A DNA stretch of 64,000 nucleotides from NCBI GenBank assembly GCA_028583605.1, contig CM053331.1, forward strand, positions 5,760,008 to 5,824,007. The letters run 5' to 3'. The translations under genes and the position numbers were made by a program. The notes under the pieces are model-generated. The model worked only from the letters and a program-made list of their open reading frames with translations. It was not told where the DNA came from and made no database searches. How positions within the stretch are numbered: position 1 is the stretch's first letter; every line of letters begins with the position of its first letter. This stretch comes from Dastarcus helophoroides. Taxonomy: Eukaryota; Arthropoda; Insecta; Coleoptera; Bothrideridae. Below are positions 11,101 through 21,440 of this stretch, in pieces.

Positions 11101-13110
11101 TTAACTTCTTCAAAAATTTTAATTTTTTAAAATTTTAATTTTATTAAAAATGTTTAATAATGCTTGTCAAAGTTTTGACTTTTTAAAACCTTTTAGTCTT
11201 TCACAACTTTGACTTTTTCAAGATTTCGAGTTTTATTTAGAAGTTCCTAATTTTTTAAAATAAATACTGCCTTTTCTGGAGCAAAATCGAGCTTTTCTTG
11301 TTCTGAAAAAGACGGGCAAATGAAGCAAAGTAACTTTTTGAAAGAAACTGGGCAGATTTTCAAGAATTGGCGAAGGCTTCTTGTCTTATCACTCATCGAT
11401 GTCTCTTATTTTCTTTGCAGTTTTTCACCAGTAGACGCAGTCGTATTGACTAGCTAGGTTCAGAAAATAATAAACAGTGTGTTCCACAAGATGTAAGATA
11501 ACAAAATAACATAATTTTCATTTACTTTGAAAAATTTCCATTATTTTTAAAAGTGTTGATATTTTTTAGAAATTTGTGCTTGTTTGAAAATACCAACTTC
11601 TGAAAAATTTTAATTTTTTAGAAATTTTAACTGTATTAAAAATGTTTAGTAATTCTTGTGAAAATTTTGACTTTTTTAAGAGTTTTAATCTTTCAAAACT
11701 TTGACTTTTTCGAGATTTCGAGTTTTATTTAAAATATTGTAATTTTTTAAAATAAATACCGCCTCCCTGGAACAACAATCGAGCTTTTCTTGTTTCGAAA
11801 AAGACAGAAAAATGAAACAAAGTAACCCTACGAAAGAAACTGGACAGGTTTTCAAGAATTGGTGAAAGCTTCTTGTCTAATCGCTCATCGATGTCTCTCA
11901 TTTTCTTTGCAGTTTTTCAGCAGTAAACACAGTCCTATTGACTCGCTAAGTTTAGAATATCATAAACAGAGTTTTCCACAAGATGTGAAATAACAAAATA
12001 ACATATTTTTAATTTATTTTGGTAAATTTTCATCATTTTCCAAAGCAGTGACATTTTTTCGAAACTTTTACTTGTTTGAAAGTTTTAACTTCTTGAAAAA
12101 TTTAAGTTTTTTGAAAATTTCAACCTTAATAAAAATGTTTACTGATGTTTGTGAAAATTTTGACTTTTTTAAAATTTTTAATCCTTTAAAACTTTGACTT
12201 TTTTCAAGATTTCAAGTTTTATTTAGAATTTCGTAATTTTTTAAAATAAATACTGCCCCTGGAGCCTAATTTAGGTTTTCTCATACCAAAAAAGACAGGA
12301 AAATTGAAACAAAGTAACCCAACGAAAGAAACTGGATAGGTTTTCAAGAATTGGTGAAAGCTTTTTGTCTAATCGCTTATCAATGTCTCTCATTTTCTTT
12401 GGAGTTTTTCAACAGTAGACGCAGTCGTATTGACTCGCTAAGTTCAGAACATAATAAACAGGGTGTCCCACAAGATGTGAGATTACAAAACAACATAATT
12501 TTCATTAATTTTGGGAAATTTCCATCATTTTCCAAAACGTTGACATTTTTCAAAATTTTTACTTATTTGAAAATTTTGACGTTTAAAAAAATTATTTTTT
12601 TGAAAATTTTAACTTTATTAAAAATGTTTAATAATGTTTGTGAAAAATTTGACTTTTTAAAAGTCCTAATCTTTCAAAACTTTTACTTATTTCGAGATTT
12701 CGAGTTTTATTTAGAATTTTGCCCCCTTTGGAACAAAATCTAGCTTTTAAAATTTAGAACAAGACAGTTTTTTTGAAAATCTTTACTTTACTAATAAAAA
12801 TGTTTAATAATGTTTGTGAAAATTTTGACTTTTTAAAAACTTTTAATCTTTTAAAGCTTTGACTTTTTTCAAGATTTCCCTGAAGCAAAATCTAGCTTTT
12901 TTTGTTCTAAGAAAAAACAGGAAAATTGAAACAAAGGTATCCTGCGAAAAAAACTGGACATGTGTTCAAGAATTAGTGAACGCTTCTTGTCTAATCGCTC
13001 ATCGATATCTCTCAATTTCTTTGCAGTTTTTCAGGAGTAGACGCGGTCGTAGTCACTCGCAATGTTTAGAAAACCTTATACAGTGTGTCCCACAAGACGT
13101 GGGATAATAT
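8150..13110 (+). repeat. ~490-bp tandem array, about ten units, exon-like core in each
   Basis: An anchor block TCATCGATGTCTCT recurs at about 8511, 8961, 9456, 9924, 10416, 10910, 11398, 11890, 12381 and 13004, so the unit is about 490 bp; the last interval is longer because of an internal duplication near 12730-12860. Two unit types alternate in the middle: one reads GAAGGCT..TCTTATCAC (9456, 10416, 11398), the other AAAGCT..CTAATCGC or a variant (9924, 10910, 11890). This indicates a ~980-bp dimer. Each unit has a relatively conserved ~190-bp segment ending in a 77-bp core preceded by TTTCTTTGCAG and followed by GATGTGAGGTAAC or variants, looking like acceptor-exon-donor. The rest is AT-rich and variable. 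The core frame reads FFSSRRSRIDSLGSENNKQ then CVPQDV; about seven of ten copies lack stops. It may be a satellite or tandem exon duplicates; I cannot decide from sequence alone. Confidence 0.8.
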
Positions 13111-14690
13111 TGGATGTATTTTTATTGATTGCGTGACTGTAAAGGTTTTGTGAAATCAAGATTTCCGCACGTTTCAGCTAATTTTATGACTTTTTCTTGA
13201 TAAAACCTAAGCAAGTAGTATCCAGTAATTGTGTTTACAGTAGTTATAACATGATAACATGATAACAATAACTTATACAGGAAAATATATGAAAATATTC
13301 TAAAACTTTGTAATAATTTGTAATTTATCAGAATAGAAGTCTTGGTTCTGAAAATAATTAGCAAAATAGTTTAATAAATCAAGAATTTAGCTATACTCTG
13401 ATAATATTTGGTTTTAAATGATTATTTTCGCTTCCTGATATAATCTTTCTGCGAATCTTTTTGTCTTATCGCTTCTCTTCGCTACCTACTACTTCTAAAC
13501 GTATGATGTCTATAAGGACAACTTGCAGAGTGTGTTCCTTTTGTTTTATCAACAGTTTATCCCTTTGATTGCACAGATGCGGAAACATGCAAAAAAATCG
13601 AAATAGCGCAGTGCTACTTTGGCCTAAAGCGGACCGTAACAAGCGCCCAAGTGAAATGCAACACCGCCATAAATAAATGGCTTGAGTAGCTGTCCATAAA
13701 GGATAGTTTTAAGATAAATTCTTCACGTAATTTTCCTAATAAATTATTTAATATGGGCACGATTGCGGCCATTGCGTCCGTCATAATTTGCCGTAAATGT
13801 ACATCTCGGCCGTCAAAAAGATACGCATTTCCGTTACTAAAGCAAATTTATCGCTGTGGCCGTGATATTCTGAATATCTCGTGCATTGCGCACAACTTTA
13901 TGACCTAATACATTAGAACCTAATGCTGTGCTCCCTGTGGCGTTTCGAACTATTCCATCAGCTATCATTTCAATAACTATAATATTGAAATTATGCCCGG
14001 TAATCTGTAATTATTTCTTTGCGAAGCTGAATTTAGACATTACGTCATTGACTAACTATCCGTTATGATTAGTTTGCGTAGCGCTAACATTACTGAATTA
14101 TCGTATCCTGGTAGTTAAAAATTACAAAATCCACGATGAAAGATCAAGTTCACGTGCAGAGTCTGGAGATATATGATTATAATTTATAGTTGCATAAACA
14201 TACAATGGCGAAGGTGGACCGTTTCGGAAATACGTCTTATAATATACATGTCTAATGTCTAAGTAACTTGAAAATGTTAAGGTTTCGAAATTAAAAAATA
14301 ATTATAATTAACTGGAAATGTTATTATATTTAACTTGAGTAATTAATTCTATTATTTTGACTGTCTTATTATGTAAACAACTAATGGTCGCCAGTTTGGG
14401 CGAAGTTAGGTCACCAGATCTAAAGCATTAATATAAAAAAACGTTTCGTTTTGGGTATGTATCTGGATACGTGCCCAAAACAACGAAAAAGAGTACAGGA
14501 AAGTATATCTTTTTACCATACAATAAGTCCATACATATTAAAATTTAAAAAATCAGTACTGATATTCAGTGGCGTGTCGCATCTTTTATAAGTAGGGGCT
14601 GATCCGCCCAGAGAAGAAGTAGATGCGCGTGGACTCGATCTCGTTGAGTGACTATGTAAATGCTTCTTAAATTACAAATGTATGGAATTG
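13111..14690. other. Non-repetitive sequence, no gene recognised
   Basis: Higher complexity than the flanking arrays, with normal-looking GC islands such as 13760-13900, but no open frame, RNA gene or repeat that I can support. It may be intergenic or intronic single-copy sequence. Confidence 0.45.
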
Positions 14691-16930
14691 AAGACCTCTT
14701 TTTCTAGAAATTTCTTGTTAAAACTCAAGTTTTTATCTTACGTTAAATTTTTACTTGAATGTTATCCTCTTTTTCTCAAAATTCCTGTCTAAATTTTAAA
14801 CTAGATCATTCTTTAAAAGTTTGACCATTTTTTAACGTTTCCTGTTGATAACCGTAAATTCCTTTTTAAAATACCTGCTGTATTTATAATCGAAGATTAT
14901 TTAGGTTCCGAATTCGTTTTATACCATATCCCTTTTGGCAATTTACTAAATCAGATTCTTCAAAAAAATAAATAAATAAATAAGTAAAATTTAGGCAAAG
15001 TCGAACTTTTTAAAAAGTTGAATTTGCATAATTTTCGAGAACATGACAAAAAGTCTGAATTTTCAGAAAAATACCTTCAATTCTGAAAATAAGGTCGAAG
15101 TTTTCAAAAAAGTTGACATTTTGACAAAAGGTCGAAATTTTGAAAAAGTCCAATTTAAAAAAAAGAAACATAAATTGGGAAAAGAGGTCGAAAATTTTAT
15201 GAGTCGAAATTAAAGTTTCAACAAATATTAATAGCCTTGAAAGAGAATCGAAATTCGAAAAAAAGTCGAAATTTTGACAATTTGAAAAGAAATCGAAATT
15301 TTTAAATAATGTCGATATTTTGGCAAAAGTTCGAAAACTTGAAATATGAAAACTTTCAAATTCTGATATTTGCTAAAATTTTAAGCGATGATTAAAATTA
15401 TGAAAAAATCGAAAATCTTAAAAAGATATCATTTTTTTAAGTAAAGAAAGTCGAAAATTTCAAAAATTTCTAAATTTTCGGAAAAAACGATTTTCTTCAA
15501 TAGACGAATTTCCAAAAATTCGATGTTTCGCGAGAATGTCAACATTTTGAGAAAGGTCGAAAAAAAGTCGAAATTTTCACTAAAGGTTGAAATTAAAACG
15601 AACTCCACCTTATAAATGAAGAACGGTCGATATTAAAAAGAAAGTGGAAATTCTGAAAGAATTTTTGAAAATTTAAAAAAGTCGAAATTTTCAGGGGAAT
15701 CGAAATATTTTGAAAATTGGATTTTAAAAAAGTTTTGAGAAAAATTAAACTTTTTTAGAGAAGTTCAAAATTTTGTTAAAAAGCCTAGTTTTAAAAAAAA
15801 GTCGAAAAATTTTTCAAAAAATCAAAATTTTGCCAAAAGTTGAAAAAAACTTTCAATTTCTAAAAAAAAGGTCTAAATTTTCAAAGAAAGTCGAAATTTT
15901 GAAAATTGGAGAAGTTTTTGAAAAAAAAAATTTGGCAAAAGTGCGAAACTTTTTGAAACTTCCAAATCCTGAAAAAAGGTCAAAATTTTTAAAATAAGTC
16001 ATAATTTTAGTAAAACGTCAAAACTATGAAAAAGACCGAATTTTTAAGAGTTGAATTTTTCCCAAAACGTGAAAATTCTAAGAAAAAAGTCAAAAACTAC
16101 ATAAAGGTCTGCATTTTCAGGATAAGACGGATTTTTAAAATAGCTCAATTTGCTAAAATGTTGTGTTTCTAGAGAAGATTAGAATTTTGTAAATAGTCGA
16201 AAAAAAGTTGAAAAAAGTTAGAAAAGTCGAAATTTTGACAAAAGATCGAAATTAAAGAAAAACAAAAGAAATTATAGATGCAGAAGAGTCGAAATTAATG
16301 AAGTAAAATTTCTAAAATAATTTTTAAAAATTTAAAACAACTTGTAATTTTTAGAAAAAGAATTTTTCAAAAAGCCGACTTAAAAAAAATTCAAGTTTCG
16401 AGAAAAATTAAAAATTGTAAAAAAGCGTCGAAATTTTTTAAAAAGTCAAAAGATGGAAAAAAAGTCGAAAAATGTTTTAAAAAAGTCGAAATTTTGCCAG
16501 AGGTTTGAAATTTGGAAAAACTTCCAAATTCTGAAAAAAAGGTCGTAATTTTCACACAAAAATCCAAAATTTTAAAAAATGGTCGAAAAATTTTCTAAAA
16601 AAGTCGAAATTTTGCCAAAAAGGTGGAGATTTTTAAAAGGTGTCAAAATTTTAGCAAAACGTCAAACCTATGAAAAAGTCCAAATTCCTAAAAAAAGTTC
16701 GAATTGTTCAAGAAAAGTGAAAAGAAATTCGAAAATTTCAAAAAAATTCAAATTGTTAAAAAAGGGGAAATTTTTTAAATACTTAAATTTACAAATATTC
16801 GAAGTTTCGAAACTTTAAATTTCGAAAAAAAATCACTAAAGGTCAAAATTAGAAAAAATTTTAAATGAAGAAAAGTGGAAATTAAAAAGAAAGTAAAAAT
16901 TCTGAAAAAGTTTTTAAAGGAAGAAAAAAA
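14691..16930. other. AT-rich filler, A-rich strand on plus
   Basis: Dense words such as AAAAAGTCGAAATTTT and AAATTTCGAAAA without a stable period. Compared with 6760-8150, the A-rich strand is now on plus, so the texture is strand-biased and switches orientation along the window. There is a short AAATAAATAAAT run near 14970. No gene seen. Confidence 0.55.
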
Positions 16931-17582
16931 TAACAGTTGAATAAAAACCCTGATGATTTGTGGGTAAATATGCTTACTACATTAGATTTAAAGAAAGATA
17001 AGAAAAAAGCCCATTACATCGACATTTTCATGTTTGCGTTTCCGTTGGATTTCCAATGTATGACTCGCTAATGCTTTCATGGCCATAATTCGTCCGTTTT
17101 AGGGACTTATCCTGAAAACATGGACAAATTTATTCGGAACGACGTTTTGTGATCAGCCACACGCAAACTCGCAATCTGAATCTGTCTGCCAGCAAATGAA
17201 TGCCACTTTAATGAAATTAAAATTCATTTATTCTCGAACATTATCTGTCTGCGCAGCGAAATTTCTTAGAAGGTTGTGTGCATTAGCTGATTAATTAAAA
17301 GGATTTTATTCAAATCGACGAACTTCGGTTATTAGGTTTTAAATGTTTATTTCGTGTCGTGGAAATGCTAACTACCAAACACATTTATTACAATTAACTC
17401 CGCGCGAAACACAATTGGCTGTTGCTGCACTGAAATTTAAGAAAAAAGGATCCGTCAAGAATAATAGTCAGAGCAAATTTTTGGTGTTTCATTCTCTAAT
17501 GCCGCATAATTTAGAAACTGTATTAACAATGACTGCAACCCATAAGAAAACACTATCAAACATAGGTAGTGTTGGTTGTTTT
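16931..17582. other. Non-repetitive stretch, no gene recognised
   Basis: A plus-strand frame at 17343-17600 (85 codons) has no recognisable domain and ends in a T-run. No support for a gene. Confidence 0.4.
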
Positions 17583-18470
17583 TCTTTTTTTTTTAGGTGA
17601 AAACTTCTTTAATTGCGTTGAGCAACTTTGGATAGGGTTTCACACGACCATCACGCGTTACCAACATACTTCAATGTTGACAGTATATCATACTGTTTTT
17701 TGGTGGAACAGACTGGTCCTTGGTTATCTACAAAAAATGAAATACAAATCTTGTCCCCTTAAACAAAGAAAGATTAAAAAACACAACAAATCTTCAAATA
17801 AAAGTCTAGTTTACTACATAGAAGTAGAAACTTCAAAAAAAAGTTTTGGAAAAAAGACGAAATTTGTGAGGTCGCAATTTTCAAAAAAGTCAAAACTTCG
17901 GAAAATCGTCCACAGAGGTTCCTCTCATTATATTATACTGTTAACAATAGAGTATGTTGGTAAAGGCCTGTACGCAGTAGTAGACAAAATGGCGCGACTA
18001 TCTCTAGAAAAATCGAGGGTTTTGTACTGAAATTTGTTCTGGATTGTCTAGAGAATCCAAAACAAATTTCAAAACGGTCTAGGGATTTTGTCAGGAGTCC
18101 GCACCTTCGTAATGCAGCTAAACTATTTTCCATGACAAATGAAATGGCGACTTGTGAAATTGCTACTTATGCAAAGAGAATTCCAGTGATTTGTTTCCCA
18201 TTTGTCTATAGACAATCGCAGAATTTTGTCTATTCAAGTTCTGGGATTTCGTTTCAAGTATGTACTAACTATAACGCAATTTAGCATGTTGATGACGGGA
18301 AACGATAAGTTTACCTCCTGACAGGTTAACTTGATAGCATTTATTTTAAAATATTCCCAATATTCTGACATGTTCACTACTGTGGGTTCGAACCACACAA
18401 CGTAGACACTGTATTTACTTGTTTTAAGTTTTCACTTCTATCGGCAGACTCCAAGACTCCCTAATTGATT
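17583..18470 (+). mobile_element. Dispersed repeat, copy 1, carrying a nested insertion
   Basis: It starts with GTGAAAACTTCTTTA and contains CACGCGTTACCAACAT, later AGAGTATGTTGGTAA, then GGAAACGATAAGTTTACCTC, and finally GGGTTCGAACCACAC, which resembles a tRNA B-box. The same blocks recur in a shorter form at 19448-19770. Between the two GTTGGTAA half-sites sits a reverse-oriented copy of another repeat (17697-17795) that the second copy lacks. Confidence 0.55.
17697..17795 (-). mobile_element. Penelope-like terminal repeat fragment (nested)
   Basis: On plus it reads TTTTGGTGGAACAGACTGG, then TCCTTGGTTATCT, then CTTGTCCCCTTAAACAAAG and AAAGATTAAAAAACACAAC. These are the reverse complement of the tail found at 63000-63120, 34040-34110 and 61045-61150. 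It lies inside the dispersed repeat 17583-18470. Confidence 0.6.
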
Positions 18471-19440
18471 TTTTTTCAAAACTTCAATAGAGGAAAACGG
18501 TTGGAGCTCGATCTAATTGCCTGAAAATTTTTTGCCTTGGCATATTGCAAAGAGCGTGTTATTGCGATTGCAAAGAGCGTGTTATTGCGAGCTTCTCCAA
18601 TGATTTTGGGACATCCTGCATACAAATTAGTAATTTGACCATTTTTTTTATTTCAGGTGAGAATACAGTCATTTAACTGATTCCCGGTTATGAGAAACCA
18701 TAAAAAGGGTAAGACATAATTTTTTATAATTTCTCAGATTAAAAAATATCTGGCAACAGTAGTCACTTATTCCACAGTGTCGAATGCAAATCCACTTAAA
18801 ATATTCTAAAATTCCTTAATTATTGAGGGAAGAGCATGTTTTTATTATTTTTCGGTGGAATTCAGGCTACGTTCAAAGTTATTTAAAACGGAAAGTAGAT
18901 TTCAAAAAATCGATTGCGTTAGCACGTTAGCTACCGTATTATTTCCTGCAAAAGTCATTAAAAAATTGTTTCAGATTTTTTATTGTCGGTTGCCGCGTCG
19001 ACCACGAAGCCCATTCACATAAAAATTAATGATATTTCCGACGCCGAGTGGGCTTATTTATAAGAGAAACCGAAATCGTGACCGAATACGGTAGATATAA
19101 ATTAGAAGAGGTTTCCTCGGGCCCATTATGACACCCTTAAATTAAGTAAGCCGGGATATCAATCAGTCAACAACAGTGGTTGGCGTTTTTCTTTTAATAA
19201 CCGCGGTAATTCCAGTCACGCACACAAACCCAACTCCTCTACGCATTCACGCACATCCATTTTAAAACCAGCTACCAAAAAACTCCCATTTCTCCTTGGG
19301 TACTATTAAACGGCATGATAGCGTGACCCGGGCACGTGGTGCAAATTACGCTTCGTTCTCTAAGTAAGACATCGTTAGAATCATTCCACAGGCAACATAA
19401 AACCCATTATGTAATCAAAGACAAATGGAGTAAAATGATT
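18471..19440. other. Non-repetitive stretch, no gene recognised
   Basis: Includes a local direct duplication (TTGCAAAGAGCGTGTTATTG twice, about 18546-18592). No open frame or RNA gene that I can support. Confidence 0.4.
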
Positions 19441-19447
19441 TTTTTAA

Positions 19448-19770
19448 AGTGAAAACTTCTTTAGGCGTATTAAGAGATTTTATATATGGTTACGCGTTAC
19501 CAACATGCTCTACTGTTACCATTAGAGCATGTTGGTAACGCAAATTAGTGCGTTGATAAGGCAAATTAGCGCGTTGGTAACGCGAAACGATAACTTTACC
19601 TCCTACCGAAAATCGCACAAGGCGCCTAAGAAGTTTAAACTTGAAAAATACGTGATCGGCAACGAGGTTCGAACTTGTGATCTCTCAAGCGATCAAACTT
19701 GTTATATGTATCCCTTACCAACTAACAAGGAAAGGTCGCGAAGTGTCCGGCGCCGATTTTGCTAATTTTT
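19448..19770. mobile_element. Dispersed repeat, copy 2, with minus-strand tRNA-like (SINE-like) segment
   Basis: A shorter relative of 17583-18470: GTGAAAACTTCTTTA, GGTTACGCGTTACCAACAT, an immediate palindromic return AGAGCATGTTGGTAACG, then GCGAAACGATAACTTTACC. On minus, about 19735-19660, there is an A-box-like TTAGTTGGTAAGGG followed, after a long anticodon-like region ending CGCTTGAGAGATCAC, by a B-box-like AGTTCGAACCT. This suggests a tRNA-derived SINE. Spacing is longer than in a standard tRNA, so it is not called a tRNA gene. Confidence 0.4.
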
Positions 19771-19822
19771 GGATATGTTTTAGAGGACCAAAATCTAAGA
19801 GACACTTTTTTTTTATCGGCTG

Positions 19823-20530
19823 ATAAACGGTTTTAAGGGTAGTTTTACCCCCTCAAAGTTGGAGCAAAAAATGCAGATTTTGCTGTTTCTCGAATGCCAC
19901 AAATGATATTCGAGTCGTTTCTTTTTTCAAAAGTTTTGCTTTGACGAGCAATGAAAGAAAACAAATTTTTCAAAATTTTCTTACCCCCGTAAGGGGGGGA
20001 GGGATTATAATAATCTCGAATTTTCCGGTTTTTTAAGTAGGTAGCTCACCCTCCTATAAGGGAAGGGTGGAGGGTGGGGATGAAGGATCACCGAAAAAAT
20101 CTTAAAAAATTATTTTTTTAGTTTCTCGTCGAAATACTTCGCTTCAGAAAAAAAATTAAACAAAAATCATAAAAATACATCCTATCATATACGTATTCGT
20201 GTAAGTGGTGTTTACCCCCCAAAAAAATATTTTTCGACAAAATCCAAAAACAGGTAAAATTAGTTTTGGTGTATAAAATAACATATATTTTTTTCAGAAT
20301 TTTGCTGACGTAATTATCATTTTTATGATTAAAAAACTTCTAAATGGGGTAGTTTACCCCCACGAAGGGGGACAGAAAATTTTGAATTTTTTTTTTCTTT
20401 CATTGCTCGTCAAAGCAAAACTTTTGGAAAAAGAAACGACTCGAATATCATTTGTGGTATTCGAGAAACAGCAAAATCTGCATTTTTTGCCCCAACTTTG
20501 AGGGGGTAAAACTACCCTTAAAACCGTTTA
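19823..20530. mobile_element. ~0.7-kb terminal-inverted-repeat element
   Basis: The left arm begins TAAACGGTTTTAAGGGTAG and the right arm ends CTACCCTTAAAACCGTTTA. The arms match over about 190 bp, including the blocks ACCCCCTCAAAGTTGG, GCAGATTTTGCTGTTTCTCG, TGATATTCGAGTCG and CAAAGCAAAACTTTT on the right. The centre has G-runs such as GGGGGGGAGGG and no transposase frame. Ends flanked by TA would fit a Tc1/mariner-type MITE, but the target duplication is not certain. Confidence 0.75.
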
Positions 20531-20735
20531 AAATCGTTTGTAAATATCGATGTTTCAACATCGATGGTAAAGCACAAAAATATCGATATATGGTTCAGTA
20601 TATAAATAAGGATACAAACGATAGTTCGATGTTTTGAAAACATCAATGTATCGTTTCTAAACATCGATGTTTTAACATCGATGATAAGGTATAAAAACTA
20701 TCGACACATCGTTCAGCTCATAAACAATTAGCGCC
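20531..20735. repeat. Two ~118-bp direct units rich in the palindrome CATCGATG
   Basis: CGTTTGTAAATATCGATG at 20534 and CGTTTCTAAACATCGATG at about 20652 begin two similar units, each containing an ATCGATGTTT..AACATCGATG palindrome and ending ..GTTCAG..ATAAA. It lies directly against the inverted-repeat element at 19823-20530 and may be a separate small palindromic element. Confidence 0.55.
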
Positions 20736-20759
20736 ATTTGTTGTTAAAGATGGGAACTT

Positions 20760-20845
20760 GGCTCTCGAAACGCGTTAGAGCAACCTTTGTTGTGTTTTTT
20801 AATTTTTCTTGGTTTCAAGCGACAAGTTTTGAATTTCAACTTATT
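20760..20845 (+). mobile_element. Penelope-like terminal repeat fragment
   Basis: Contains GGCTCTCGAAACGCGTTAGA, GCAACCTTTGTTGTGTTTTT and TTCTTGGTTTCAAGCGACAA. This is the same tail block as at 33985, 42520, 62440, 62680 and 62925. No coding sequence is attached. Confidence 0.6.
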
Positions 20846-21440
20846 TTTTCAATTTTTTTTTTTGGAAAATTGAGCTTTTTTAAAAATTGTGAAATTTTTT
20901 GAAAATTCATCTATTTTTGAAAATGTAGAATATTTTGTTTCTTGTTTTTTAAAAATTAATTTTTTTTAAATTTTTGGTCTTTTTAATATATTCGGATTTA
21001 TTTAATGTTTTAACTTTTTTTGAACATTTTGACTGTAAAATTTCGACGTCTCCAAAAATTTGGAATTTTTTGAACCCCTCGCATTATTTTTAAAATTTTC
21101 CAAAATAGACATTTGAGTATATTATATAAAAATGTCGAAGTTTTCAACAAAAACCTGATTTAAAAAAAAACAAAAGTTTAAAAAGTTTAAAAAAATTCAA
21201 AATCGTCAAAGAAAGTCGATTTCTTAAGAATCATTTGAAATGTTAAAGCTACAAATATGAACATATCTTTCAAAAACATTCCAAATCTTTAAAAAAGTAG
21301 AAATTTTGAAAAATGTCAAAAAAGTCGATATTTTAAAGAAAGTGGAAATTCTCCAGTCAAAATTTTCAAAAAAGGCAATATTTTAAAAAATGTCGAAGTT
21401 AACAAATTAAAACTTCCAAAAAAACTTAGGGATTTAAATA
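20846..21440. other. AT-rich filler
   Basis: TTTTTAAAAATTG and AAAATGTCGAAG words without a clear period; it merges into the 355-bp array to the right. No gene seen. Confidence 0.5.

Noticed and set aside
17343..18030. Two overlapping plus-strand frames (85 and 153 codons)
   Set aside because: No recognisable domain; the longer one crosses the boundary of a nested repeat insertion, so it cannot be an old conserved coding region.
19660..19735. A functional tRNA gene
   Set aside because: A- and B-box-like words are too far apart, acceptor-stem pairing is not found, and the segment belongs to a dispersed repeat.
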